DNA of 64,000 nucleotides from Gemmobacter nectariphilus DSM 15620. Lineage in GTDB: Bacteria > Pseudomonadota > Alphaproteobacteria > Rhodobacterales > Rhodobacteraceae. The stretch covers positions 475,117 through 539,116 of the forward strand of contig NZ_AUCM01000003.1 in NCBI RefSeq assembly GCF_000429765.1, written 5' to 3'. The first letter of the stretch is position 1. Every line of letters begins with the position of its first letter. Positions 18,530-28,156 of this stretch are shown here, one piece after another. The notes beneath the pieces are model-generated. The model saw only the letters and a program-made list of their open reading frames with translations, searched no databases and was not told the origin of the DNA. Position numbers and translations under genes: made by a program.

Positions 18530-19834
18530 ATGATCCCCCGCTATTCCCGCCCCGAAATGGTCGCCATCTGGTCGCCCGAGACCAAGTTCCGCATCTGGTA
18601 CGAGATCGAGGCCCATGCCTGCGATGCGCAGGCCGATCTGGGCGTGATCCCGCGGGCCAATGCCGAGGCCGTCTGGCGCGCCAAGGATGTCGAATTCGAC
18701 GTCGCCCGCATTGACGAGATCGAGGCGGTGACCAAGCATGATGTCATCGCCTTTCTGACCCATCTGGCCGAGCATGTCGGGGCCGAGGAAGCGCGTTTTG
18801 TCCATCAGGGCATGACGAGTTCCGACGTGCTGGACACCACGCTGAACATCCAGCTGGTGCGCGCGGCGGATATCCTGCTGGCCGACATGGACCGGGTGCT
18901 GGCCGCGCTGAAAACGCGGGCGTTTGAGCACAAGGACACCGTGCGGATCGGCCGCTCGCATGGGATCCATGCCGAGCCGACCACCATGGGCCTGACCTTT
19001 GCCCGGTTCTATGCCGAGATGGCACGCGGCCGCAAACGGCTGGAAGCCGCGCGCGAGGAAATCCGCACCGGCGCGATTTCTGGCGCCGTCGGCACCTTTG
19101 CCAATATCGACCCGCGGGTCGAGGAATATGTCTGCGAGAAGCTGGGGCTGGTGCCCGAGACGATTTCCACCCAGGTGATCCCGCGCGACCGCCACGCGAT
19201 GTTCTTTGCGACGCTGGGCGTGATCGCCAGCAGCATCGAGAATATCGCGGTGGAAATCCGCCACATGCAGCGCACCGAGGTGCTGGAGGCCGAGGAATAT
19301 TTCAGCCCTGGCCAGAAGGGCAGCTCGGCCATGCCCCACAAAAGGAACCCGGTGCTGACCGAAAACCTGACCGGCCTTGCGCGCCTCGTGCGCATGTCGG
19401 TGGTCCCCGCGCTGGAGAATGTGGCGCTGTGGCATGAGCGCGACATCTCGCATTCCTCGGTTGAACGCGGGATTGGCCCCGATACCACGATCACGCTGGA
19501 TTTCGCGCTGAACCGTCTGGCGGGCGTTGTCGAAAAGCTGGTGGTCTATCCCGAGAACATGCTCAAGAACATGAACAAGTTCAAAGGGCTGGTCATGTCG
19601 CAGCGGGTTCTGCTGGCGCTGACCCAGGCCGGCGTGTCGCGCGAGGATGCCTATCGCCTCGTGCAGCGCAATGCGATGAAGGTCTGGGAGAAGGGCGCCG
19701 ATTTCAAGACCGAGCTTCTGGCCGATCCTGAAGTCACCGCCGCCCTGTCGCCGGCCGAGATCGAGGAAAAGTTCGACCTTGGCTATCATACCAAGCATGT
19801 CGACACGATCTTTGCCCGGGTGTTCGGCGCCTGA
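18530..19834 (+). CDS. purB: Adenylosuccinate lyase
   Basis: PurB catalyses two steps of purine synthesis: SAICAR to AICAR, and adenylosuccinate to AMP. The 434-residue product has the fumarase-superfamily signature SSAMPHKRNP, preceded by the catalytic serine loop GQKGSS. It also has TSSDVLDTTLNIQL and the histidine in GRSHGIHAEP. The start at MIPRYSRPEM matches the family; the upstream in-frame ATG is not needed. Confidence 0.97.
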   Translation: MIPRYSRPEMVAIWSPETKFRIWYEIEAHACDAQADLGVIPRANAEAVWRAKDVEFDVARIDEIEAVTKHDVIAFLTHLAEHVGAEEARFVHQGMTSSDVLDTTLNIQLVRAADILLADMDRVLAALKTRAFEHKDTVRIGRSHGIHAEPTTMGLTFARFYAEMARGRKRLEAAREEIRTGAISGAVGTFANIDPRVEEYVCEKLGLVPETISTQVIPRDRHAMFFATLGVIASSIENIAVEIRHMQRTEVLEAEEYFSPGQKGSSAMPHKRNPVLTENLTGLARLVRMSVVPALENVALWHERDISHSSVERGIGPDTTITLDFALNRLAGVVEKLVVYPENMLKNMNKFKGLVMSQRVLLALTQAGVSREDAYRLVQRNAMKVWEKGADFKTELLADPEVTAALSPAEIEEKFDLGYHTKHVDTIFARVFGA

Positions 19835-19924
19835 CAGGATCGCCGGGCATCATTGCTGCGAGACAGTGAAATCCGTGCTATCCTGAAGCTGGGGCGTCCT
19901 GCCCCGGCAACAGGGAGACAAGGC

Positions 19925-20083
19925 ATGAAGTTGACCGTTCTGCTGACGACCCTCGTTCTGACCCTTGCGCCCGGCGCCGTGATGGCGATGTGCTCGGGAC
20001 ATGACCAGAAGGTCGTGGATTGTTCTGCCGGAGAGATGCGCGACCCGGTTTCGGGACAATGCACCAAGGCGGTGCATAGCTGA
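19925..20083 (+). CDS. Tiny secreted cysteine-containing protein
   Basis: This 52-residue protein begins with a clear signal peptide (MKLTVLLTTLVLTLAPGAVMA). About 31 mature residues remain, including three cysteines spaced roughly 10 and 13 residues apart. GGGAGACAAGGC precedes the ATG. The mature part (CSGHDQKVVDCSAGEM, then DPVSGQC) resembles small periplasmic adhesion or chitin-binding-like cysteine modules, but it is too short to assign. The ATAA half of a CtrA-like site begins at its last base, so that site serves the next gene. Confidence 0.75.
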   Translation: MKLTVLLTTLVLTLAPGAVMAMCSGHDQKVVDCSAGEMRDPVSGQCTKAVHS

Positions 20084-20097
20084 TAACACCATCTTAA
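20083..20097 (+). promoter_or_regulatory. Candidate CtrA binding site upstream of the FliG-like gene
   Basis: ATAA-CACCATC-TTAAC matches the CtrA consensus TTAA-N7-TTAA at seven of eight positions and continues with the frequently seen C. The perfect half lies nearer the gene, 43 bases before its ATG. TTAA is rare in this GC-rich window. Confidence 0.5.
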
Positions 20098-20140
20098 CCA
20101 GGGCCTGTCAGGCTGCGGGAAACCCTTGGTGGAGGTTCCC

Positions 20141-21190
20141 ATGCCGCAGGCCCTGGCCCGGATCACGCCGCAGCGCATTCCAGCGCCTGCGCCGGTCATG
20201 CTTAGCAACCGCGAAAAGGCGGCGATCATCGTGCGCCTGCTGCTGGCCGAGGGGGCGCCCTTGCCGCTGGCGGCCTTGCCCGAACACATGCAGGCGGCGC
20301 TGACCGAACAGATGGCCGCGATGCGGCTGGTGGACCGCGCCACGATGGAGGCCGTGGTCGAGGAATTCGTCGGCCAGCTCGAATCGGTCGGCCTGTCGTT
20401 TCCTGGCGGGCTGGAAGGGGCGCTGTCCATGCTGGACGGCCATATCAGCCCCTCGGCGGCCACGCGGCTGCGCCGTCTGGCCGGGGCCTCGGGCAAGGTC
20501 GATCCGTGGGAGCGGATCATCCCCCTGCCCGCCGAGCGTCTGCTTCCGGTGCTGGAGGAAGAGGCGGTCGAGGTTGGCGCGGTGTTGCTGTCGAAACTGC
20601 CGGTGTCCAAGGCCGCCGATCTGCTGGGCAAGCTGGCTGGCGACAAGGCGCGGCGCGTGGCCCATGCCGTGTCCCTGACCGGCAATATCGACCCCGATAC
20701 GGTGCGCCGCATTGGCGTATCGCTGGCGGCGCAGCTGGATGCCCAGCCGCCCAAGGCCTTTGAGGCAGGGCCAGAGGAACGGGTTGGCGCGATCCTCAAT
20801 GTCAGTTCAGCCTCGGTTCGCGATGCGCTGCTGGATGGGCTGGGGGCCGAGGATGCAGCCTTTGCCGAAAAGGTGCGCAAGGCGATCTTCACCTTTGGCC
20901 ATATCCCCGCCCGCGTGGCCCCGCGCGATGTGCCCAAGGTGGTGCGCATGGTCGATCAGCCCGTGCTGGTGACCGCGCTGGTCGGGGCAACCGGCCCGCT
21001 GGCGCCGGTGGCCGAATTCATCCTGTCGAACATGAGCCAGCGCATGGCGCAAGGCCTGCGCGAGGAAATGGCGGCCAAGGGCAAGGTGCGCGAAAAGGAT
21101 GCCGAAGCCGCGCATAACGCCGTGGTCGATGCCGTGCGCAACCTTGAGGCACAGGGCGAGATCCGCCTGATCCTTGAAGACGAGGATTGA
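20141..21190 (+). CDS. Divergent FliG-like flagellar motor switch protein
   Basis: FliG forms the rotor ring that receives torque from the stator. The 349-residue protein aligns over the middle and C-terminal FliG domains. The C-terminal torque helix keeps NMSQR and the Arg after it (GKVR), with EE where E. coli has DD. The Lys of ALKGAE is Val here. The FliM-binding EHPQ motif is replaced by EEAV, and the MFVF motif reads IFTF. GGAGG stands before the ATG. No other flagellar gene is visible. It may be a genuine but diverged FliG acting with a remote flagellar cluster, or a paralogue with another role. Confidence 0.8.
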   Translation: MPQALARITPQRIPAPAPVMLSNREKAAIIVRLLLAEGAPLPLAALPEHMQAALTEQMAAMRLVDRATMEAVVEEFVGQLESVGLSFPGGLEGALSMLDGHISPSAATRLRRLAGASGKVDPWERIIPLPAERLLPVLEEEAVEVGAVLLSKLPVSKAADLLGKLAGDKARRVAHAVSLTGNIDPDTVRRIGVSLAAQLDAQPPKAFEAGPEERVGAILNVSSASVRDALLDGLGAEDAAFAEKVRKAIFTFGHIPARVAPRDVPKVVRMVDQPVLVTALVGATGPLAPVAEFILSNMSQRMAQGLREEMAAKGKVREKDAEAAHNAVVDAVRNLEAQGEIRLILEDED

Positions 21191-21278
21191 TCAGCCCGTG
21201 GCCACGGCCACGGCCTTGCGCTAGGCTGATGGCAGCCCGGCACAGAACCGGGCGGACAGGGCACGGGCGGGACCGATC

Positions 21279-23309
21279 ATGCAAACGACAGACAAGGCGC
21301 CGCAACGGCTCTGGTGCACCGCGCCGGGCCTGTGGTTGCCCGGACGGGTGCGACGGATCCTGACTCTGGCCGGGCGGGTGCCCATGCCCGCGCTGCCCGG
21401 CATGTCCCCGCGCCCGGGTGACGCAGTTGGCACCTGGGGCCGCAGCCCGCTGTCGCCCAAGGCCGAGGCCCTGGCCGCGACGCAAGATCTGCCACTGATC
21501 CGGGTCGAGGATGCCTTTCTGCGCTCGATCGCGCCCGGGCGGGCCAGGCGGAGGGGCGACGGGCCGCTAGGGCTGATGATCGACCCTGGCGGCGGGGTGC
21601 ATTTCGACCCTTCTGCCCCCTCGCATCTGGAAACGCTGCTGGCCGGCCACCCGCTGGACGATTCCGCCCTGCTGGACCGCGCGCGCGAGGGGATGGCCCG
21701 GCTGGCAGATCAGCGGCTGTCGAAATACAACCAGCACGACCCCGCCCTGCCCGGCCCGCCGCCGGGTTATGTGCTGATCGTCGACCAGACGCGGGGCGAT
21801 GCCTCGATTGCGGCCAGCGGCGCGGGCTATGGCACCTTCCGCGAGATGCTGTTTCGCGCGCAGGACGACCACCCCGGCCGCCCCATCGTGATCCGCACCC
21901 ATCCCGAAACCGCCGCCGGGCTGCGCGAGGGGCATTTCGGCCCCGAAGATGCGCGGGATGGTGTCACCCTGCTGACCGATCCTGTCGCGCCCCAGGTGCT
22001 GCTGGAAGGCGCCATCGCCGTCTACACCGTCAGCTCGCAACTGGGGTTCGAGGCGATTCTGGCCGGCCACCGGCCGCAGGTCTTTGGCCGCCCGTTCTAT
22101 GCCGGCTGGGGCCTGACCGAGGATCATGGCGGGCCGCTGCCGCGCCGGCACCGCAACCTGACGCGGGCGCAGATCTTTGCCGGGGCGATGATCCTGGCGC
22201 CGATCTGGTATGACCCCTGCCGCGACCGGCTGTGCAGCTTTGAAACCGCGCTCGACCAGCTGGAGGCCGAGGTGCGCGCCTTTCGCGACGACCGCAAGGG
22301 GTGGGTCGCCAGCGGAATGCGGCTGTGGAAGCGCGGCCCCTTGCAAGGCTTCTTCGGGCGCGAACGTCCCTTGCGCTTTGCCGTCCCGGCCCGCGCGGAA
22401 ACCATGGCTCAGGCCAGCGGCCGCCGACTGATGGTCTGGGGCCAGACCCCGGCGGGCGCATCGGCGGTGCGGGTCGAGGATGGGCTGATCCGCTCGCGCG
22501 GTCTGGGCGCCGATCTGGTGCCGCCGCTCTCGCTGGTGCTGGATGACTGCGGCATCTACTACGACCCGACCCGGCCCAGCCAGCTGGAACGGCTGGTCAG
22601 GGCACGGCTGCGCCCCGGTCAGATCGCCCGGGCCGACCGGCTGATCGCCCGGCTGACCAGCGCGGGGGTGACGAAATACAACCTTGGCGGCACGGCCCCC
22701 GATGTGCCCGCCGGACACCGCATCCTTGTGCCCGGTCAGGTCGAAGATGATGCCAGCATCCGCCTTGGCGCAGGCGAGGTGCAGACCAACCTTGCCCTGC
22801 TGGAACGGGTGCGCGCCGATAATCCCGCAGCGGTGATCCTGTGGAAGCCGCATCCCGATGTCGAGGCGGGCCTGCGCCCTGGTGCGGTGCCAGCGGATCG
22901 GCTGCCCGGCTTGGCCGATGCGGTGCTGTCTGGCGTGGATGCGGCGGCGGCGCTGGATCTGGCCGATGAGGTCTGGACGATGACCTCCGGCCTGGGGTTC
23001 GAGGCGCTGCTCCGCGGCCGTCGCGTGACCTGTCTGGGCGCGCCCTTCTATGCTGGCTGGGGGCTGACGCGCGATCTGGGCCCGGTGCCCGCCCGGCGGC
23101 AGGAACGCCCCACGGTGGCGGCGCTGGCCCATGCGGTGTTGATAGACTACCCCCGCTACCGCGACCCGATCACAGGGCGGCCTTGCCCGGTCGAGCTGGT
23201 GGTCGAGCGGATCGCCAGCGGGCGCACCCTGCCCCGATCCGCCTCGCTGCGGCTGCTGGCCAAGGCGCAAGGCGCGCTGGCCGGCCATGCCTGGATATGG
23301 CGCCGCTGA
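21279..23309 (+). CDS. kpsC: KpsC-like capsule glycosyltransferase (two-module beta-Kdo transferase)
   Basis: KpsC builds the poly-Kdo linker that anchors group 2 type capsules to a lipid, using two retaining Kdo-transferase modules. The 676-residue protein is visibly an internal duplication. Module 1 (about 10-340) has RVEDAFLRS, SKYNQ, RTHPE and GFEAILAGHRPQVFGRPFYAGWGLTED. Module 2 (about 345-670) repeats these as RVEDGLIRS, TKYNL, KPHPD and a GFEALL to FYAGWGLTRD block. No kpsS or capsule exporter is in the window. It ends against the convergent lipoprotein gene: the two stop codons abut in TGATCA. Confidence 0.9.
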   Translation: MQTTDKAPQRLWCTAPGLWLPGRVRRILTLAGRVPMPALPGMSPRPGDAVGTWGRSPLSPKAEALAATQDLPLIRVEDAFLRSIAPGRARRRGDGPLGLMIDPGGGVHFDPSAPSHLETLLAGHPLDDSALLDRAREGMARLADQRLSKYNQHDPALPGPPPGYVLIVDQTRGDASIAASGAGYGTFREMLFRAQDDHPGRPIVIRTHPETAAGLREGHFGPEDARDGVTLLTDPVAPQVLLEGAIAVYTVSSQLGFEAILAGHRPQVFGRPFYAGWGLTEDHGGPLPRRHRNLTRAQIFAGAMILAPIWYDPCRDRLCSFETALDQLEAEVRAFRDDRKGWVASGMRLWKRGPLQGFFGRERPLRFAVPARAETMAQASGRRLMVWGQTPAGASAVRVEDGLIRSRGLGADLVPPLSLVLDDCGIYYDPTRPSQLERLVRARLRPGQIARADRLIARLTSAGVTKYNLGGTAPDVPAGHRILVPGQVEDDASIRLGAGEVQTNLALLERVRADNPAAVILWKPHPDVEAGLRPGAVPADRLPGLADAVLSGVDAAAALDLADEVWTMTSGLGFEALLRGRRVTCLGAPFYAGWGLTRDLGPVPARRQERPTVAALAHAVLIDYPRYRDPITGRPCPVELVVERIASGRTLPRSASLRLLAKAQGALAGHAWIWRR

Positions 23310-23765
23310 TCAGCGCCGCCGCGTCGTGCGGGCGTTGTCGCTGCCGGTCACGGTGATCGTGCGCACGCCTTCCAGCTTGAAGTCCGAAACAAAGGTCGCA
23401 ACGGTGACTTCACGCGACATCGGCGTTCCCGAAACGGCGGCCGCAGGCTGTTTCAGCACAAAGCGGAACACCAGCTCTCCCGGCTTTTCCACCTCTTCCT
23501 GGATCAGTTCGGCAGCATACCAACCCTGGGTGGGCGGCAGGCCCTTGGCCCGGATGATCGCCCCGCCGACCGTGGGCTCGACGAACAGCTCTGTCACCTG
23601 GGCGACGGGAACCCGGCCCTCGTCGCGCACGGGTTCGGCCGCGACCGCGGCAGCCTTTTCCGACCGGCCGAACCAGTTGAACGGGTTCAGGCGCGAGTCG
23701 CGCACCGACGCACAGCCGGTCACGACCACTACCGCCGCCAAGGCTGCCAAAAGGCTCTTGCGCAT
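23310..23765 (-). CDS. Putative lipoprotein
   Basis: The 151-residue product starts with a type II signal peptide ending in a lipobox (VVTGC, Cys at residue 18), so it is probably attached to a membrane on the periplasmic side. The rest has no family I recognise. After a short charged linker it looks beta-rich, with TELFVEPTVGGAIIRAKGLP and GWYAAELIQEE. It ends in a basic RTTRRR tail. It stands alone on this strand, convergent with kpsC. Confidence 0.8.
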   Translation of the reverse strand: MRKSLLAALAAVVVVTGCASVRDSRLNPFNWFGRSEKAAAVAAEPVRDEGRVPVAQVTELFVEPTVGGAIIRAKGLPPTQGWYAAELIQEEVEKPGELVFRFVLKQPAAAVSGTPMSREVTVATFVSDFKLEGVRTITVTGSDNARTTRRR

Positions 23766-23890
23766 CCGCCCCTCCGATCCGGTTCTTCCCTCCCTGCCTA
23801 GCCCAAGGCGCGCGCTTTGAAAAGCCCGGCCTCCGGGGTGGACACATTGCTGCGCCGGTCTTAGGTGATGATCAACCCACGGAGACCGCC

Positions 23891-24301
23891 ATGGCCACGC
23901 CTGCCTTTGAAGATATTGCCGAAACCTTCGAATTCCTTGACGATTGGGAAGATCGTTATCGCCATGTCATCGAACTTGGCAAAGCCATGGCCCCGATGCC
24001 CGAGGCGCTGAAAGTGCCGGCGACCAAGGTGGATGGCTGCGCCAGCCAGGTCTGGCTGCATCCGGCCATTGCAGACGGCCGGTTCGATTTTCAGGGCGAC
24101 AGCGATGCGCTGATCGTGCGCGGGCTGATCGCCGTGCTGCACGCGCTCTATGCCGGTGTTCCGGTGGCCGAGGTGGGCGCGATTGACGCCCATGCCGAAC
24201 TTGGGCGCCTTGGCCTGCATGACCATCTGTCCTCGCAGCGATCGAACGGCGTGCGCGCGATGGTCGAGCGGATCCGCACGCTGGCAGCGGCTGCCGCCTA
24301 G
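23891..24301 (+). CDS. sufE: SufE family cysteine desulfuration protein
   Basis: SufE accepts persulfide sulfur from the desulfurase SufS and passes it to the Fe-S scaffold. The 136-residue protein has the conserved loop VDGCASQVWL with the sulfur-accepting Cys near residue 51, and GLIAVLHALYAG further on. No other suf gene is close. Its stop codon overlaps the stop of the convergent thioesterase (shared CTAG). Confidence 0.94.
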   Translation: MATPAFEDIAETFEFLDDWEDRYRHVIELGKAMAPMPEALKVPATKVDGCASQVWLHPAIADGRFDFQGDSDALIVRGLIAVLHALYAGVPVAEVGAIDAHAELGRLGLHDHLSSQRSNGVRAMVERIRTLAAAAA

Positions 24302-24783
24302 CCCTGCATGATGATGCAGGTGGTCGAGCCGGTGGCATAGACCTTGCCATCGGCCAGGCCGCACAGAACGGCCTCGGCCACCACGGTGCTGCGCCCGGCG
24401 TGCTGGACGTTTGCGACCGCCTCGATCTCGGACCCGACCGGCAGGGCGCGGGCGATGTTCACCTTGAATTCCAGCGTCGTATACCAGCTGCCCTTGGGCA
24501 CCATGGTCATCGCCGCGCAGCCAAGCGCCGAATCAAGGACAGCGCCATACCAGCCGCCATGCACCCCGCCCATCGGGTTCGTGAAGGCGAATTTGGGTGC
24601 GCCCCGAAACACGGCGCGGCCCTTGTCGATCTCTGTCAGGGTGAAGTTCAGCGTTTGCGCCATCGCCGGGCCGGGCAAGCGGCCGTCCAGCATGGCCTGG
24701 GTGAATTCCAGACCCGACATGGACAGCAGCACCTCGCGCGGGGGAAGGTCCTCGGGGCGGGTGGCGTAAAGGGTCTGGGTCAT
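24298..24783 (-). CDS. PaaI-type hotdog-fold acyl-CoA thioesterase
   Basis: The 161-residue hotdog-fold protein has the family's NPMGGVHGGWYGAVLDSALGCA helix region (about 79-100), followed by TTLEFKVNIARALPVGSEIEA. It would hydrolyse an acyl-CoA thioester in the cytoplasm. AGGAGACCGCC precedes the ATG; the in-frame upstream ATG is not preferred. It lies 99 bp downstream of coxM on the same strand and could be the last gene of that transcript, but no functional link is evident. Confidence 0.88.
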   Translation of the reverse strand: MTQTLYATRPEDLPPREVLLSMSGLEFTQAMLDGRLPGPAMAQTLNFTLTEIDKGRAVFRGAPKFAFTNPMGGVHGGWYGAVLDSALGCAAMTMVPKGSWYTTLEFKVNIARALPVGSEIEAVANVQHAGRSTVVAEAVLCGLADGKVYATGSTTCIIMQG

Positions 24784-24882
24784 GGCGGTCTCCTGCTCTG
24801 GCGCATCGTGGTGATGGCAAAGCAGGGCCGCCATGTCCAGCAGGCGCCGCCCCAAGGGGGCAGCGCCGTTGCGTCATGGCAT

Positions 24883-25668
24883 TCAACCGGCGGCAGCGAC
24901 CGCGCGTTTGGTGATGACCTTGACCAGATGCGCCCGATATTCGGGCGTGCCGTGCAGATCGCCGATCATGCCATCGGCCTCGACCGTCAGCCCGTCCAGC
25001 GCCGAGGGGGCGAAGTTTGCGCTCAGCGCCTCTTCGGCCTCGGTCCAGCGGAAGACGCCATCTTCGGATGCGCCGGTGACGGCAACGCGCACCCCCGCCG
25101 GTCCCTTGGCCACGAACACCCCGGTCAGGGCAAAGCGCGACGCGGGCTGGGCGAATTTCACATAGGCCGCCTTGTCCGGGATCGGGAACTTGACCGCCGT
25201 GATGATCTCGCCCTCTTCCAGCGCGGTCGAGAACAGGCCCTGGAAATAATCGTCCGCCGCGATCTCGCGCTGATTGGTGACAACGGTCGCGCCCGAGGCC
25301 AGCACCGCCGACGGATAGCAGGCCGCCGGGTCGTTGTTGGCCAGAGAGCCACCGATGGTGCCCCGGTTGCGCACCATCGGATCGCCGATCTGCCCGGCCA
25401 GCGCGGCCAAGGCCGGATAGGCGCCAGCTTCGCGTGCCACGGTGGCATGGGTGGTCGCGGCGCCGATGGTCAGCACACCGCCCGCCACCGACACCCCCTT
25501 CAGCTCGGCCAGCCCGTTCAGGCTGACCAGACTGTCCGGCTGGTTCAGGCGCTGCTTCATCGTGGGCAGCAAGGTCATGCCCCCCGACAGCGCCTGCGCC
25601 CCGTCCCGGCCCATGGCCGCCACGGCCTCGGCCAAAGAGGCAGGTTTGACAAATTCGAAGTCATACAT
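24883..25668 (-). CDS. coxM: Molybdenum hydroxylase FAD-binding medium subunit (CoxM-like)
   Basis: This subunit passes electrons from the iron-sulfur subunit through FAD to an acceptor. The 261-residue protein has the two FAD-pyrophosphate motifs of the family: ALSGGMTLLP near residues 26-35, and RGTIGGSLANNDPA near 105-118. It lies 13 bp downstream of coxL and is the last gene in the order coxS-coxL-coxM. From family knowledge that order is characteristic of form II clusters, whereas form I clusters are ordered M-S-L. Confidence 0.93.
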   Translation of the reverse strand: MYDFEFVKPASLAEAVAAMGRDGAQALSGGMTLLPTMKQRLNQPDSLVSLNGLAELKGVSVAGGVLTIGAATTHATVAREAGAYPALAALAGQIGDPMVRNRGTIGGSLANNDPAACYPSAVLASGATVVTNQREIAADDYFQGLFSTALEEGEIITAVKFPIPDKAAYVKFAQPASRFALTGVFVAKGPAGVRVAVTGASEDGVFRWTEAEEALSANFAPSALDGLTVEADGMIGDLHGTPEYRAHLVKVITKRAVAAAG

Positions 25669-25681
25669 GGGGTTGCCTCCG

Positions 25682-28057
25682 TTACTTCGTGTGCATCGCG
25701 GCCCAGACGCGGGCCGGCGAGACGGGCATGTCGATATGGCTGACGTGGGTGTAGCCGCCCCGGTGCAGCGCGTCGATCACCGCATTGACCACGGCAGGCG
25801 GCGAGCCGATGGCGCCTGCCTCGCCGCAGCCCTTCACCCCAAGCGGGTTGTGGGTGCAGGGCGTGTTGCAGCTGTGATCGACTCGATAGAACGGCACATC
25901 ATCGGCGCGCGGCATGGCGTAATCCATGAACGAGCCGCTGAGAAGCTGGCCGTTTTCGTCATAGACACAGTTTTCCAGCAACGCCTGGCCAATGCCCTGC
26001 GCCAGACCGCCATGCACTTGACCTTCGACGATCATCGGGTTGACGATATTGCCAAAATCGTCAGCCGCCGCAAAGGACACAACCTCGACCTTGCCGGTGT
26101 CGGGGTCTACCTCGACCTCGCAGCCATAGGCACCCGAGGGATAGGTGAAGTTCGACGGATCGTAGAATGCCGTCTCTTCCAGCCCCGGTTCCATGCTTTC
26201 CAGCGGGTAGTTGTGCGGCACATAGGCGGCCAGCGTGACCCCGGCCCAGTCGACCGACTTGTCCGTTCCCGCGACCGAGAACTTGCCGTCCTTCAGCTCG
26301 ATATCGTCTTCAGACGCTTCGAGAAGATGGGCCGCTATCTTCTTGGCCTTGTTGATGATCTTGTTCGTCGCCTTGACCAGCGCCGAGCCGCCGACCGCCA
26401 GGGACCGGCTGCCATAGGTGCCCATGCCCATCGGCGTGTTCTGGGTATCGCCGTGAACGATCTCGACTTGTCCCGCATCAATCCCGATCATCTCGGCCAC
26501 GACCTGGGCAAAGGTCGTCTCGTGGCCCTGACCATGGGAATGGCTGCCGGTGAACACGGAAATCGACCCCGTGGCATTCACCCGCACCGTCGCGCTTTCA
26601 TAAAGTCCCGCGCGGGCACCCAGTTGGCCCACCAGGTTCGACGGCGCGATGCCGCATGCCTCGATGTAATGGATGATGCCGAACCCGCGCAGCTTGCCGC
26701 GCTTCTTCGCCTCGGCCACACGGGCCTCAAGACCCGAATAATCGGCCACCTGCAACAGCTTGTCCATCGTGGCCTGATAGTTGCCGGTATCATAGACCAC
26801 CGCGACCGGGGTCTGATAGGGGAACTGGTCAGGCTGGATGAAGTTCTTGCGCCGCAGCTCGATCGGGTCAACGCCCAGCTGGCGCGCAGCCTTGTCGATC
26901 AGGCGTTCCAGCTGGAACGTGGCTTCGGGGCGGCCAGCCCCGCGATAGGCATCCACCGGCACGGTATTGGTGAACACCGCCTTGACGTTCACATAGATCA
27001 GCGGCGTGCTATAGTTGCCCGCCATGAGCGTCCCGTGCAACCAGGTCGGCACCGAGGACGAGAAGGTCGACAGATAAGCCCCCATATTCGCAAGGGTTTC
27101 CGTCCGCAGGGCCGTGAAGTTATGATCCTTGTCCAATGCCAGCTCGATCCGCGTGACATGATCGCGGCCATGGGCATCGGTGATGAAGGCCTCGGACCGG
27201 GTCGAGGTCCATTTCACAGGCCGTTTCAACGCTCTGGCCGCGAAAGTGCAGAAGGCTTCTTCGGCATAGTGGAAAATCTTGGATCCGAACCCACCGCCCA
27301 CATCCGGTGCCACCACGCGCAGCCGGTGTTCCGGGATGCCCAGCACGAAGGCCCCCATCAACAGCCGGATCACATGCGGGTTCTGGCTGGTGGTATACAG
27401 CGTGGACATGTCGTTCCACGGATCGTAATCGCCGACGGCGACGCGCGGCTCCATCGGGTTGGCGACCAGACGGTTGTTCACCAGATCAAGGCTGACCACA
27501 TGGTCGGCCTTGCGGAACGCCTCGGCCACGGCTTCGCGGTTTTCCTCGACAAAACCCCAGTCATAGCAAAGGTTTGAAGTCAGATCTTCATGCACCTTCG
27601 GAGCATCGGGCGCCAAGGCTGCCTTCATGTCGATGACGGCGGGCAGTTCCTCGATGTCGACGACGATCGCCTCGGCGGCATCGCGGGCCTGTTCCAGCGT
27701 TTCGGCCACCACAACGGCGATGGGATCACCCACATGGCGCACCTTGCCATCGGCCAGAACCGGGTGCTTGGGTTCCTGCATCGGCTGGCCGAAACGGTCT
27801 GTCACCTGCCAGCCGCAGGGCAAGCCGCCGATGGCCGCAAAATCGGCCCCCGTGAAGATGCGCACGACCCCCGGCATCGCGGCCGCGGCCGCAGTGTCCA
27901 GACCGCGGATGCGGCCATGAGCCACCTCGCTGCGCAGGAAATGCGCGTGAAGCTGGCCGCGCAGGTTGATATCGTCGGTATAACGGCCGTTCCCGGTCAG
28001 GAACCGCACGTCCTCGCGCCGCTTTGTGCTGGCGCCGATGCCGCCATCTTTCGGCAT
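25682..28057 (-). CDS. coxL: Form II CO-dehydrogenase-like molybdenum hydroxylase large subunit
   Basis: This is the molybdopterin-binding catalytic subunit of the xanthine oxidase/aldehyde oxidase superfamily. In the 791 residues the active-site loop reads AYRGAGR at 370-376. That is the form II signature; genuine form I CO dehydrogenase has AYRCSFR with the copper-ligating Cys. GGGFGSK near 254-260 and GVKGCGEAG near the C-terminus, with the base Glu, are also present. The true substrate of form II enzymes is unsettled: CO oxidation is reported or claimed for some, while others are probably aldehyde or heterocycle hydroxylases. The cluster order is coxS, 99 bp, coxL, 13 bp, coxM. Confidence 0.93.
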   Translation of the reverse strand: MPKDGGIGASTKRREDVRFLTGNGRYTDDINLRGQLHAHFLRSEVAHGRIRGLDTAAAAAMPGVVRIFTGADFAAIGGLPCGWQVTDRFGQPMQEPKHPVLADGKVRHVGDPIAVVVAETLEQARDAAEAIVVDIEELPAVIDMKAALAPDAPKVHEDLTSNLCYDWGFVEENREAVAEAFRKADHVVSLDLVNNRLVANPMEPRVAVGDYDPWNDMSTLYTTSQNPHVIRLLMGAFVLGIPEHRLRVVAPDVGGGFGSKIFHYAEEAFCTFAARALKRPVKWTSTRSEAFITDAHGRDHVTRIELALDKDHNFTALRTETLANMGAYLSTFSSSVPTWLHGTLMAGNYSTPLIYVNVKAVFTNTVPVDAYRGAGRPEATFQLERLIDKAARQLGVDPIELRRKNFIQPDQFPYQTPVAVVYDTGNYQATMDKLLQVADYSGLEARVAEAKKRGKLRGFGIIHYIEACGIAPSNLVGQLGARAGLYESATVRVNATGSISVFTGSHSHGQGHETTFAQVVAEMIGIDAGQVEIVHGDTQNTPMGMGTYGSRSLAVGGSALVKATNKIINKAKKIAAHLLEASEDDIELKDGKFSVAGTDKSVDWAGVTLAAYVPHNYPLESMEPGLEETAFYDPSNFTYPSGAYGCEVEVDPDTGKVEVVSFAAADDFGNIVNPMIVEGQVHGGLAQGIGQALLENCVYDENGQLLSGSFMDYAMPRADDVPFYRVDHSCNTPCTHNPLGVKGCGEAGAIGSPPAVVNAVIDALHRGGYTHVSHIDMPVSPARVWAAMHTK

Positions 28058-28156
28058 GGAATCCTCCCCTGAATGCTTGTCATGACGGGCAAGTCCCGCC
28101 TGTGCGACAGTTGCCTGAACGGGGCCCCTCCGCCCCGTGCAGCCAGTCAGTTCAGA

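Noticed and set aside
16601-19798. A 1065-codon minus-strand open frame antisense to the ABC-F gene, marC and purB
   Set aside because: It crosses three real genes and two intergenic regions, has no recognisable family, and has the composition expected of antisense GC-rich sequence.
25682-28057. Genuine form I CO dehydrogenase
   Set aside because: The active-site loop is AYRGAGR, not AYRCSFR, and the gene order is S-L-M. Form I was therefore not assigned.
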